Positions 24,528-31,929 of a DNA stretch of 50,658 nucleotides are shown piece by piece. Made by a program: the position numbers and the translations under genes. The stretch's first letter is position 1. The number at the start of each line of letters is the position of its first letter. Under the pieces are notes generated by a model. It saw nothing but the letters and a program-made list of their open reading frames with translations, had not been told where the DNA came from and made no database searches. This stretch comes from Clostridia bacterium (lineage in GTDB: Bacteria; Bacillota; Clostridia; Oscillospirales; CAG-272): positions 1 through 50,658 of the forward strand of contig JAFZPN010000155.1 in NCBI GenBank assembly GCA_017550315.1, given 5' to 3'.

Positions 24528-25529
24528 TTAGAAGAAGATCGTCTTGCCGGTCTCGATGGACTCGTTGCAGGCGAGGGTGAGGCGCAGGGACTTGACCGCT
24601 TCGCTGTAATCCGCGAGGATGCGGGAGGTGTCGCCCGTGCGGACCGCGTAGATGAACGCCTCGTCCTGGATGCCCGTCTGTTCCTTGCCGCGCTGATACT
24701 CGTGCACACCGTCCTTGTCGGTGATCTTCAGCCAGCTGCGGAGCGCATATTCGAGCGTCGCGTCCTGGCAGTAGATGTTCATGCCGCTCTGCATGCCGGG
24801 ACCGCCCTTCGTATAGCAGCCCGTGAAGATGGTGCAGATGACGCCGCTCTTGAACTTGATGACCGCGGAGGAATAGTCGTGGACATTGTAGCCCGGGCAG
24901 CCGTATTCGTCGCCGTCCACGATCCCGCGCGCGCCGGCGCAGTTGACATAGAGCGGTTCACCGAAGAGATAGCGCGCCTGGTCGAAGATATGGATGTTCT
25001 GCTCGACGACCTGACCGCCGGAGGTTTCCATCCGTCTCCACCACCAAACACCCGGAATGCCGCCGTACCATGCGCCGGTGGCCAGACCGACCTTCTTGTC
25101 CTTGATGTAGTCCTTCATGATCTGCGTCAGGTTCTGGTAACGGTCCTGGAAGCCCGCCGCGGTGATGAGGCCCTTCGCCTTGATGAGGGATTCGATGTTC
25201 TCCGCGATCTTGATGTCGAGGGCGACCGGCTTCTCGATGAGGAACGGAATGCCCTTTTCGATGATCGCGGGTTCGATCTCGCCGTGAACATGCGGAGGCA
25301 CCGCCATGAAGATGGCGTCCGGCTTGGTATTGGCAAGCATTTCCCGATAGTCGCGGAAGATCTTGCCTTCGGGATCGACCTTCACGCGGTCCGCGTACTT
25401 GTACGCCCGCTCCTCCTCGATATCGCAGAAGCCGACATACTCGATGTTGTCCAGATTCTCCATGCATTTCTGCACGTGCGCGCCGTTCCGTCCGCCGCAG
25501 CCGATGAACGCAACCTTTGTTGTAGCCAT
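24528..25529 (-). CDS. Gfo/Idh/MocA family NAD(P)-dependent oxidoreductase
   Basis: This 333-residue protein has the N-terminal Rossmann fold of sugar and inositol dehydrogenases: VAFIGCGGRNGAH at the dinucleotide loop, and IEKPVAL with Glu99-Lys100-Pro101, the family's EKP motif. The C-terminal alpha/beta domain includes GGQVVEQNIHIFDQARYLFG, where His follows the catalytic pattern NxxxH. Members oxidise or reduce sugar rings or act on sialic acid and inositol. It is transcribed alone from a good promoter with a leader of about 114 bases and ends at its own terminator. ATG 25529 has GGAGCGAG upstream. The substrate cannot be assigned. Confidence 0.9.
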   Translation of the reverse strand: MATTKVAFIGCGGRNGAHVQKCMENLDNIEYVGFCDIEEERAYKYADRVKVDPEGKIFRDYREMLANTKPDAIFMAVPPHVHGEIEPAIIEKGIPFLIEKPVALDIKIAENIESLIKAKGLITAAGFQDRYQNLTQIMKDYIKDKKVGLATGAWYGGIPGVWWWRRMETSGGQVVEQNIHIFDQARYLFGEPLYVNCAGARGIVDGDEYGCPGYNVHDYSSAVIKFKSGVICTIFTGCYTKGGPGMQSGMNIYCQDATLEYALRSWLKITDKDGVHEYQRGKEQTGIQDEAFIYAVRTGDTSRILADYSEAVKSLRLTLACNESIETGKTIFF

Positions 25530-25649
25530 ATCTCGCTCCGTTTCTCCGTCTGATCAGATGTACCGTGCCCCGCCGGACGGTCGGCACCGGGTTCGCGGCC
25601 TCTCTTCGACCGCGCGTCGGCGATCCGGTGGAGGTCCCCTGTCGGGACT
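25530..25649 (-). other. Structured-looking 5' leader of the oxidoreductase mRNA
   Basis: About 114 bases separate the predicted transcription start near 25643 from the ATG. The stretch is very GC-rich and has short complementary blocks such as CGCGG and CCGCG. I see no known riboswitch signature or leader peptide. The A+T-rich rest of the gap (25679-25821) shows nothing I recognise. Confidence 0.3.
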
Positions 25650-25678
25650 ATTATAGCAATCTGAACACACAAAGTCAA
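25650..25678 (-). promoter_or_regulatory. Promoter of the Gfo/Idh/MocA gene at 24528
   Basis: Minus strand TTGACT (25678-25673), 17-base spacer, TATAAT (25655-25650) with TG one base before (TTGCTATAAT). Confidence 0.8.
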
Positions 25679-25821
25679 GAATTTCCGGGATTTTTTATCG
25701 AAAATTATTCAGAATCCCCGGATGCGCGGAAATCGTCCCGGTTCAGGACAGATGCGGGAAGCATTTCTCCCGACGGTAGTCAGAATATGATATTAAGAAG
25801 TATTAAGATTTCGTGAAACTG

Positions 25822-25850
25822 TTGACAAATCGATGGGAGAAGAGTATAAT
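25822..25850 (+). promoter_or_regulatory. Perfect SigA promoter for the SPT-like/SDR pair
   Basis: TTGACA (25822-25827), 17 bases, TATAAT (25845-25850). The start near 25857 leaves a leader of about 43 bases before the ATG at 25900. Confidence 0.88.
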
Positions 25851-25899
25851 AATGCAAACGAATAGTTCCGACTTTTGAACTTCCCCGGAGGTATGCGAT

Positions 25900-27078
25900 A
25901 TGATCGATCTTTTTGAAAAGTGCAGAAAACGCTCCCGCGTGGACGAAGCCAAGGAAAAGGGCATTTATCCCTATTTCCACGCCCTCGAGACCCGCCAGGA
26001 CTGCGAGGTCATCATGGAGGGCAAACGGCGGATCATGCTGGGTTCCAATAACTATCTCGGCCTGACCACCGAGCCCGAAGTCATCGAGGCCGGCATCAAG
26101 GCGCTCGAGGTGTACGGCACCGGATGCTCCGGCTCCCGTTTCCTCAACGGTACCCTGAAGATGCACATCGAGCTCGAAGAGGAGCTCGCGCATTTCGTCG
26201 GCAAGGAGGCCGTCACGACCTTCTCGACCGGGTTCCAGTCGAACCTCGGCATCATCTCCGCTCTCGTCGGGCTGCACGACGTCGTGATCTGCGACCGCGA
26301 GAACCACGCGTCCATTTATGACGGCTGCCGTCTCTCGTTCGGCAAGCTGCTGATGTACAAGCACGCCGATATGGAAGACCTCGAACGCCAGCTCCAGAGC
26401 GTCCCCGAGACCCGCGGATGCCTGATCGTCACGGACGGCGTCTTCTCCATGGGCGGCGACATCGCGAAGCTCCCCGAGATCTGTGCGCTCGCGAAGAAAT
26501 ACGGCGCACGGGTCATGGTCGACGACGCGCACGCGCTGGGCGTCATCGGCAAGGGCGGCCGCGGCTCCGCTTCGTATTTCGGCCTCGAGGATCAGGTCGA
26601 CATCTACATGGGCACCTTCTCGAAGTCCCTCGCCTCCCTCGGCGGCTACATGGCGGCGGACCGCGAGGTCGTGGAATACGTGCGCCACGTCTCCCGCCCG
26701 TTCATTTTCTCCGCCTCGATCACCCCGTCCTCCTGCGCGACCGCGCTCGCCGCGCTCCGGTATCTCGAAGCGCATCCCGAACGGGTACAGCGGCTGGCTG
26801 ACATCAGCGCGTTCCACCGCAAGTGCCTGAAGGACAGACACATCCACATCATCGAATCCGAGACGCCCATCGTCCCGATCTTCACCTACGAGGAGGAGAA
26901 CACGTTCCGCAAGGCGCGCGATCTCTACGACGCCGGCGTGTATGTCAATCCGGTCATCACCCCGGCCTGCGCGCCGCACGAATGCCTGCTCCGCACCTCC
27001 TGCATGGCGACCCTGACCGAGGCCCTCGTGGAGGAAGCCGACGACATCATCGCCTCCATCATTCCGCATGAAGAATAA
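25900..27078 (+). CDS. Alpha-oxoamine synthase, serine palmitoyltransferase-like
   Basis: This 392-residue PLP enzyme joins an amino acid to an acyl-CoA with loss of CO2. Visible residues are His136 (DRENHASIYDGCRLSF), Asp208 and His211 (VMVDDAHALG) and the Schiff-base Lys242 (GTFSKSLASLGGY). Within the family, KBL, BioF and HemA differ at the loop that here reads YGTGCSGSRFLNGTL (72-86). This loop, plus YPYFHALE and GSNNYLGLT, closely recalls the Bacteroides and Porphyromonas serine palmitoyltransferase. I therefore favour 3-ketosphinganine formation from serine and palmitoyl-CoA; glycine C-acetyltransferase is the alternative. CGGAGG precedes ATG 25900. The gene overlaps the next by 11 bases. 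Confidence 0.75.
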   Translation: MIDLFEKCRKRSRVDEAKEKGIYPYFHALETRQDCEVIMEGKRRIMLGSNNYLGLTTEPEVIEAGIKALEVYGTGCSGSRFLNGTLKMHIELEEELAHFVGKEAVTTFSTGFQSNLGIISALVGLHDVVICDRENHASIYDGCRLSFGKLLMYKHADMEDLERQLQSVPETRGCLIVTDGVFSMGGDIAKLPEICALAKKYGARVMVDDAHALGVIGKGGRGSASYFGLEDQVDIYMGTFSKSLASLGGYMAADREVVEYVRHVSRPFIFSASITPSSCATALAALRYLEAHPERVQRLADISAFHRKCLKDRHIHIIESETPIVPIFTYEEENTFRKARDLYDAGVYVNPVITPACAPHECLLRTSCMATLTEALVEEADDIIASIIPHEE

Positions 27079-27868
27079 AGAAAAGACCGTGCTCGTCACG
27101 GGCGGCACCTCCGGGATCGGACGGGCTGCGGCGGAAGCTCTCCGGGACCGCGGCTGCCGGGTCTGGGTGCTGAGCCGTCATCCCGCCGAGATCGAGGGGA
27201 TCCGCTCGCTCGCCGCGGACGTGACGGACGAGGACAGCGTGAAAGCCGCCGTCGCGGGCATTCTCGACGAAGCCGGGCGGATCGACATCCTCGTCAACTG
27301 CGCGGGCTCCGGGATCTCCGGCGCGATCGAATTCACCGAATCCGCCGACGCGAAACGGCAGTTCGAGGTCAATTTCTTCGGCATGGCACACGTCACGAAA
27401 GCCGTCCTCGGACCGATGCGGACGGCGGGCGGCGGGATGATCGTCAACATCTCCTCGGTCGCCGCGCCCGTCGCGATTCCGTTCCAGGCGTATTATTCCG
27501 CCTCGAAGGCCGCGATCAACGCTTATTCCGCCGCGCTGGCAAACGAGGTCCGGCCATTCGGCATCCGTGTGACCGCGATCCAGCCGGGCGACATCAAAAC
27601 CGGCTTTACCGCCGCGCGTGCCAAATCCGCCGTCGGTGACGACGTTTACGGGGGACGCATCTCCCGCTCCGTCGCGAAAATGGAGCACGACGAGCAGACC
27701 GGGATGGATCCCGCGAAGGCCGGGGCGTACATCGCGCGGCAGGCTCTGCGTCGTTCCGTGCCGCCGGTCTCGACGATCGGCGCGGGATACAAGGCCGTCG
27801 TCGCCCTCGCGCGCATCCTGCCCGCTTCCCTTTTCAACCGGATCGTCGGGCTCCTGTACGCGAAATGA
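27068..27868 (+). CDS. SDR-family reductase, candidate 3-ketosphinganine reductase
   Basis: This 266-residue classical SDR has TGGTSGIG (11-18) for the nucleotide, NCAG at 77-80, catalytic Ser130 in NISSVA, and Tyr143-x3-Lys147 in AYYSASKAAINAY. The substrate side has GRISRSVAKMEHDEQTG, and the C-terminus is hydrophobic (ALARILPASLFNRIVGLLY), which suggests a membrane-associated lipid substrate. SDRs of this shape include 3-ketodihydrosphingosine reductases and ketoacyl reductases. ATG 27068 lies inside the last 11 bases of the SPT-like gene with no ribosome site, so it is translationally coupled. That tight link supports successive steps on one product. The substrate is an inference. Confidence 0.72.
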   Translation: MKNKEKTVLVTGGTSGIGRAAAEALRDRGCRVWVLSRHPAEIEGIRSLAADVTDEDSVKAAVAGILDEAGRIDILVNCAGSGISGAIEFTESADAKRQFEVNFFGMAHVTKAVLGPMRTAGGGMIVNISSVAAPVAIPFQAYYSASKAAINAYSAALANEVRPFGIRVTAIQPGDIKTGFTAARAKSAVGDDVYGGRISRSVAKMEHDEQTGMDPAKAGAYIARQALRRSVPPVSTIGAGYKAVVALARILPASLFNRIVGLLYAK

Positions 27869-27942
27869 GCGGCGATCCCGTATAAAGCTGGACGGGCCTT
27901 TGTGGAATTCCCCGAAAATCCGGCGCTTCACGGTACGAGGAA

Positions 27943-27962
27943 CGGAGAAATCTCCGATTTTT
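27943..27962 (+). terminator. Small terminator after the SDR gene
   Basis: CGGAG (27943-27947), loop AAAT, CTCCG (27952-27956), then ATTTTT. The stem is short, but it lies between the SDR stop and the next promoter. Confidence 0.45.
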
Positions 27963-27983
27963 ACATCAATCGGTGAAGCATCG

Positions 27984-28012
27984 TTGACAGCGGCACGCTT
28001 TTGTGCTATACT
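27984..28012 (+). promoter_or_regulatory. Promoter of the aromatic amino acid operon
   Basis: TTGACA (27984-27989), 17 bases, TATACT (28007-28012). Transcription from about 28019 gives a 236-base leader before pheA, unusually long for this window. Confidence 0.85.
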
Positions 28013-28050
28013 CTGGACAAGCGAACACGAAACCCGGAAAGGAGAGCGCC

Positions 28051-28128
28051 ATGGAAAACCGTCTGTATGATACCGTGCGATTTTATTATTGGCTCTCCCC
28101 GTGCCGGCAGTCTCGGATCGCATGGTAA
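28051..28128 (+). CDS. Aromatic-rich leader peptide of the pheA-aro operon
   Basis: A 25-codon open frame begins at ATG 28051, 6 bases after AAAGGAG, and ends at TAA 28126-28128. Residues 10-14 read Arg-Phe-Tyr-Tyr-Trp (codons 28078-28092), with another Tyr at position 6 and Trp at the last position: six aromatic residues in 25. Downstream are two terminators and then pheA. This is the layout of a ribosome-mediated attenuator, where scarce charged tRNA-Phe, tRNA-Tyr or tRNA-Trp stalls the ribosome and changes RNA folding. It is not long enough to be a functional enzyme. The frame, ribosome site and codon run are seen; regulation is inferred. Confidence 0.8.
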   Translation: MENRLYDTVRFYYWLSPCRQSRIAW

Positions 28129-28144
28129 TTCTCAGAACAATGCG

Positions 28145-28182
28145 CCGCAGAACGCCGGAAGGTCTTCTGCGGTTCTTTTATC
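28145..28182 (+). terminator. Attenuator terminator 1
   Basis: CCGCAGAA (28145-28152) pairs with TTCTGCGG (28165-28172) across a 12-base loop, followed by TTCTTTTATC. It starts 17 bases after the leader peptide stop. Confidence 0.75.
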
Positions 28183-28192
28183 CCGATGACGC

Positions 28193-28230
28193 GCGCAGAA
28201 GGCAGGAATTTCGTCTTCTGCGCTTTTTTT
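28193..28230 (+). terminator. Attenuator terminator 2
   Basis: GCGCAGAA (28193-28200) pairs with TTCTGCGC (28216-28223) and is followed by seven T residues (28224-28230). Its arms share CGCAGAA/TTCTGCG with terminator 1, so 28165-28171 can pair with 28194-28200 instead, which would break both terminators. Confidence 0.8.
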
Positions 28231-28254
28231 GAAAGAATGTCGAAGGAGCAGAAC

Positions 28255-29358
28255 ATGAACGAACTCGCTCAAGCCCGCCGCACGATTTCCGCCTGCGACG
28301 CGGAGATCGCCGGGGCATTCGTCCGCCGGATGGAAGCTGTCCGGCGTGTCGCTGCATACAAGAAGGAGCGCGGTATCCCGGTCTATGACCCCGTCCGCGA
28401 GGAGGAACTCATCCGGCAGAACAGCGCGCTCGTGGAGGATCCCGAGCTCCGGGCGTATTACGTGACCTTTCTTAGGAACACGATGGCCGTCTCGCGCGCG
28501 TATCAGCGGAAACTGATCGAAGGCGTGCGCGCGGCGTTCTCGGGCATCCCCGGGGCGTTTGCGGAGGAAGCGGCTGCGGAGCTCTTCCCCGGCGGATCAC
28601 CGGTTCCCTTCCCGGATTTCGCCGAAGCGTACCGGGCGGCGGAGGTGGGCGAATGCGACTATGCGGTCCTGCCTATCGAGAACAGCTTCGCGGGAGAGGT
28701 CGGGATCGTGTGCGACCTGATCTTCTCGGGTTCACTGTTCATCAACAATATGCTCGATCTCGCCGTGACGCAGAATCTGCTCGCCCTCCCCGGCGCGGCG
28801 CCTGAAGACATCCGGGTCGTCGTGAGCCATCCGCAGGCGCTCGCCCAGTGCGCGGCCTATCTCCGTTCATGCGGATACGAGACGCGCGAGGCCGCCAATA
28901 CCGCCATGGCGGCACAGGCCGTCGCGGAGAGCGGGGATCCCTCGGTCGCGGCCATCGGAACGGAGCGCGCGGCGTCCCTCTACGGGCTGAACGTCCTCGT
29001 TCCGCACATCAACGAGAGCGGCCTCAACACCACGCGCTTCGCCGTTCTCTCCCGCACGCCGAACGACGGTCCGGGACGGGATGACGACAATTTCTTTCTC
29101 GTCTTCTCCGTGAAGAACGAGGCCGGATCCCTCGCCGAAGCCGTGAACATCATCGGGCGGCGCGGATACAACATGCGCTCCCTGCACTCCCGGCCGCTCA
29201 AGACCCTGCCGTGGAACTACTATTTTTACGTCGAGGGCGAGGGCAACATCCGCTCGGAGAACGGGCAGCAGATGTTCTCGGAGCTCTGCGCGGTGTGCGA
29301 CCGCCTCAAGCTCGTCGGGACCTATCCGGCGCGCCGTGAAAAGGAGGAGCTCCGATGA
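28255..29358 (+). CDS. pheA: Bifunctional chorismate mutase / prephenate dehydratase (P-protein)
   Basis: This 367-residue protein makes phenylpyruvate, the Phe precursor, from chorismate. Residues 1-90 are an AroH-type helical chorismate mutase (ISACDAEIAGAFVRRM, AAYKKERGIPVYDP). Residues 93-270 are prephenate dehydratase, with GAFAEEAA, LPIENSFAGEVG and the catalytic Thr260-Arg261-Phe262 (LNTTRFAV). Residues 277-360 are an ACT domain with NMRSLHSRPLK, implying feedback control by Phe. In-frame ATGs at 28186 and 28237 exist, but the first lies within the terminator; ATG 28255 has AAGGAG with 6-base spacing. It is first in the operon and overlaps aroB by 4 bases. Confidence 0.95.
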   Translation: MNELAQARRTISACDAEIAGAFVRRMEAVRRVAAYKKERGIPVYDPVREEELIRQNSALVEDPELRAYYVTFLRNTMAVSRAYQRKLIEGVRAAFSGIPGAFAEEAAAELFPGGSPVPFPDFAEAYRAAEVGECDYAVLPIENSFAGEVGIVCDLIFSGSLFINNMLDLAVTQNLLALPGAAPEDIRVVVSHPQALAQCAAYLRSCGYETREAANTAMAAQAVAESGDPSVAAIGTERAASLYGLNVLVPHINESGLNTTRFAVLSRTPNDGPGRDDDNFFLVFSVKNEAGSLAEAVNIIGRRGYNMRSLHSRPLKTLPWNYYFYVEGEGNIRSENGQQMFSELCAVCDRLKLVGTYPARREKEELR

Positions 29359-30374
29359 AAGCGATCCGGCTCTCGCTCGGCGAGCGTTCCTATGACATTC
29401 TGACCGACGCGGGGATCCTCTCCCGTGCCGGCGAACTCCTCGATCTCGACCGTCACGTCCTCGTCGTCACCGATTCCGGCGTCCCGGCGGAATACGCAAA
29501 GACTGTAGCGGAGGCCTCGCGCGCCCCGGTCGTCGTGACGATCCCGGAGGGCGAGGGATCGAAGAGCTTCGAGAGCTATATGCGCCTGCTCGATGAGATG
29601 CTCGCGGCCGGTTTCACCCGGCATGACTGCGTCGCGGCAGTCGGCGGCGGGGTGTGCGGCGATCTCGCGGGTTTCGCGGCGGCCACGTACATGCGCGGCA
29701 TCGATTTTTACAACATTCCGACGACTGTCCTCTCCCAGGTGGATTCCTCCATCGGCGGCAAGACGGCGGTCGACTTTCACGGCTACAAGAACATCGTCGG
29801 CGCGTTCTGGCAGCCGAAGCGCGTCCTCGCCGATCCGGAGGTGCTCGGGACCCTCCCCCCGCGGCAGATCGCAAACGGGCTGGCGGAGGCAGTGAAGATG
29901 GCGGCGACCTCGGACGCGGATCTCTTCCGGCTCTTCGAAGAAGAGGATCCCCGCGCAAATCTGCCGGAGATCATCCACCGCTCGCTCCTCATCAAAAAGG
30001 CTGTCGTCGAGGCGGACGAGCGCGAGGGCGGGCTGCGCAAGATCCTCAATTTCGGCCACACGCTCGGCCATGCGATCGAAGCGGCAAAGTCCCCGGCCCT
30101 CCTGCACGGCGAATGCGTCGCGCTCGGGATGCTGCCGATGGCGTCGGAGGCCGCGCGGGCAAGGATCCGGGCCGTTCTTGAGAGGCTCGGGCTGCCGACG
30201 GTAACGGACGGCGATCCCGCGAATATCGAGGAAGCATTGACACACGACAAGAAAAGCGCGGCAGGCGGCATCGATGCGGTGTTCGTCGAAGAAATCGGCT
30301 CCTGCCGCGTGGAAAAGACCTCGGCAGCCGTTCTGATGGAGCGGTACCGGGCGGTATACGGAGGCACGCGATGA
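29355..30374 (+). CDS. aroB: 3-dehydroquinate synthase
   Basis: This 339-residue NAD-dependent, metal-binding enzyme converts DAHP to 3-dehydroquinate, the second shikimate step. Family motifs are present: VVTDSGVPAEYA, GEGSKSF, AVGGGVCGDLAGFAAATY, TTVLSQVDSSIGGKTAVD, KNIVGAFWQP, the metal-binding NFGHTLGHAIE, and LLHGECVALGM. The length is normal. The start codon overlaps the pheA stop as ATGA, and GGAGCTCCG lies upstream within pheA, so translation is coupled. It is the second gene of the operon. Confidence 0.96.
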   Translation: MKAIRLSLGERSYDILTDAGILSRAGELLDLDRHVLVVTDSGVPAEYAKTVAEASRAPVVVTIPEGEGSKSFESYMRLLDEMLAAGFTRHDCVAAVGGGVCGDLAGFAAATYMRGIDFYNIPTTVLSQVDSSIGGKTAVDFHGYKNIVGAFWQPKRVLADPEVLGTLPPRQIANGLAEAVKMAATSDADLFRLFEEEDPRANLPEIIHRSLLIKKAVVEADEREGGLRKILNFGHTLGHAIEAAKSPALLHGECVALGMLPMASEAARARIRAVLERLGLPTVTDGDPANIEEALTHDKKSAAGGIDAVFVEEIGSCRVEKTSAAVLMERYRAVYGGTR

Positions 30375-31471
30375 AAAACACCTTTGGCTCGGCCCTGACG
30401 CTCACCCTCTTCGGCGAGAGCCACGGCCCGATGATCGGCGTCGTCCTCGACGGACTGTGTCCGGGACTTCCGGTCGACGAGGATGCCATCCGCGCGGAGC
30501 TCGATCTGCGGCGTCCGTCCGGCTCGATCTCGACCGCGCGCCGGGAAGAGGACAAATTCATCCTCGCGAGCGGCGTCTTCGAGGACAGAACGACCGGTAC
30601 GCCTCTTGCGATTCTGATCCCGAACGCGGATACGAAGAGCGGCGACTATGTCTACGGTCCCGCACGTCCCGGCCACGCCGATCTCACGGCGCACATCAAA
30701 TACGAAGGATACGAGGATTACCGCGGCGGCGGCCATTTCTCCGGACGTCTGACGGCTCCTCTCGCGGCGGCCGGGGCGATCCTGCGCGCAGCGCTTGGGG
30801 CAAAGGGCATCCGGGTGGGCACGCACATCGCGCGCCTCGGCGGGATCCCGGACCGTCCCTTCGGGGACTTCGACAAGGACATCACTGCGCTAACCGTCTC
30901 CCCCTTCCCCGTGCTCGATCCGGACGCCGGGGATGCCATGCGGGCTGCCATTGAAGCGGCGCGGGAGGACGGGGACAGCGTCGGCGGCGTGCTCGAGACC
31001 GCGGTCACGGGTCTGCCTGCCGGACTCGGGGAGCCGTGGTTCGATACCGTCGAAGGGGAACTGGCCCACGCGCTCTTCTCGATACCCGCCGTCAAAGGCG
31101 TGGAATTCGGCGGGGGATTCTCTCTCGCGGACATGCGCGGCAGCGAAGCGAACGATCCGGTCTCGTATGATGCGGACGGCTCGCTCGTCTTCGGATCAAA
31201 TCATAACGGCGGCATCAACGGCGGGATCACGAACGGCGCACCGGTCCTCTTCCGCACGGCAGTCAAGCCCACCCCGACCATCGCGAAGCCGCAGGATACC
31301 GTCAATTTCCTCACCGGAGAAAACACGGTGATCGAAGGACGCGGACGGCACGACCCCGCCATCGTCCACCGCGCGCGCGTCGCCGTGGATGCCATGGCGC
31401 TCCTCGTCACGGCGGATCTCTTGACGGTCCGGTACGGATGCGGCTGGTTCAGACAGGAGGACGGGCGATGA
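30371..31471 (+). CDS. aroC: Chorismate synthase
   Basis: This 366-residue FMN-dependent enzyme makes chorismate from EPSP, the last step of the common pathway. The sequence shows GSALTLTLFGESHGPMIG at the start, RRPSGSISTARREEDKF, GHADLTAHIKYEGYEDYRGG, HFSGRLTAPLAAAGA and the later GGINGGITNGAPV and HDPAIVHRARVAVDAMA signatures. All active-site blocks appear intact. The ATG at 30371 overlaps the aroB stop by 4 bases and has GGAGGC upstream. It needs reduced flavin; no dedicated reductase is visible here. Confidence 0.97.
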   Translation: MKNTFGSALTLTLFGESHGPMIGVVLDGLCPGLPVDEDAIRAELDLRRPSGSISTARREEDKFILASGVFEDRTTGTPLAILIPNADTKSGDYVYGPARPGHADLTAHIKYEGYEDYRGGGHFSGRLTAPLAAAGAILRAALGAKGIRVGTHIARLGGIPDRPFGDFDKDITALTVSPFPVLDPDAGDAMRAAIEAAREDGDSVGGVLETAVTGLPAGLGEPWFDTVEGELAHALFSIPAVKGVEFGGGFSLADMRGSEANDPVSYDADGSLVFGSNHNGGINGGITNGAPVLFRTAVKPTPTIAKPQDTVNFLTGENTVIEGRGRHDPAIVHRARVAVDAMALLVTADLLTVRYGCGWFRQEDGR

Positions 31472-31929
31472 AGAAGACAAAGAAGATCCTGGTGCTCAAC
31501 GGCCCGAACCTCAACATGCTCGGCGTGCGAGAGCCGGAACTATACGGAAAGCAGACCTACCGCGATCTCGTCGAGGCGATCGAGAAGCATGCCCGGGAGC
31601 GCGGCGTGTTCGTCACGGTCTTTCAGTCGAACAGCGAGGCGGTCCTCGTGACGAAGATCCAGCGTGCGCTCGGGATCTACGACGGCATCGTGATCAACCC
31701 CGCGGCCTACACGCACACGAGCGTCGCCCTGCTCGACGCGCTCAAAGCCGTCGCCATCCCAACGGTCGAGGTACATCTCTCGGACGTCTCCCGGCGCGAG
31801 GACTTCCGGCAGATCAGCTATGTCCGGCTCGCGGTCGCCAAAACGATCATGGGCCGGGGATTTGACGGATACCTCGACGCGATGGATTTCCTGCTCGGCA
31901 TCGGGGACGGAGAAAGCGAAGAATCATGA
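31468..31929 (+). CDS. aroQ: 3-dehydroquinate dehydratase, type II
   Basis: This 153-residue type II enzyme dehydrates 3-dehydroquinate to 3-dehydroshikimate. The family signature LVLNGPNLNMLGVREPELYG includes the catalytic Tyr26; Asn77 lies in INPAAYTHTS and His103 in VEVHLSDVSRREDFRQ. Type II dehydratases form dodecamers and differ from the Lys-dependent type I enzymes. An upstream in-frame ATG at 31438 lies inside aroC, but ATG 31468 overlaps the aroC stop as ATGA and has AGGAGG 7 bases before it. Note HLSD rather than the common HLSN after the catalytic His. Confidence 0.95.
   Translation: MKKTKKILVLNGPNLNMLGVREPELYGKQTYRDLVEAIEKHARERGVFVTVFQSNSEAVLVTKIQRALGIYDGIVINPAAYTHTSVALLDALKAVAIPTVEVHLSDVSRREDFRQISYVRLAVAKTIMGRGFDGYLDAMDFLLGIGDGESEES

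Noticed and set aside
25900-27078. Glycine C-acetyltransferase (kbl) as first choice
   Set aside because: No threonine dehydrogenase gene is adjacent, and the loop at residues 72-86 fits SPT better; kept as the alternative.
28186-28254. Earlier pheA start giving 23 more residues
   Set aside because: The ATG at 28186 lies just before and within terminator 2 and lacks a ribosome site; ATG 28255 has AAGGAG with 6-base spacing.
28019-28254. T-box riboswitch upstream of pheA
   Set aside because: No T-box consensus or specifier loop pattern is visible, and an aromatic-rich translated peptide explains the leader better.
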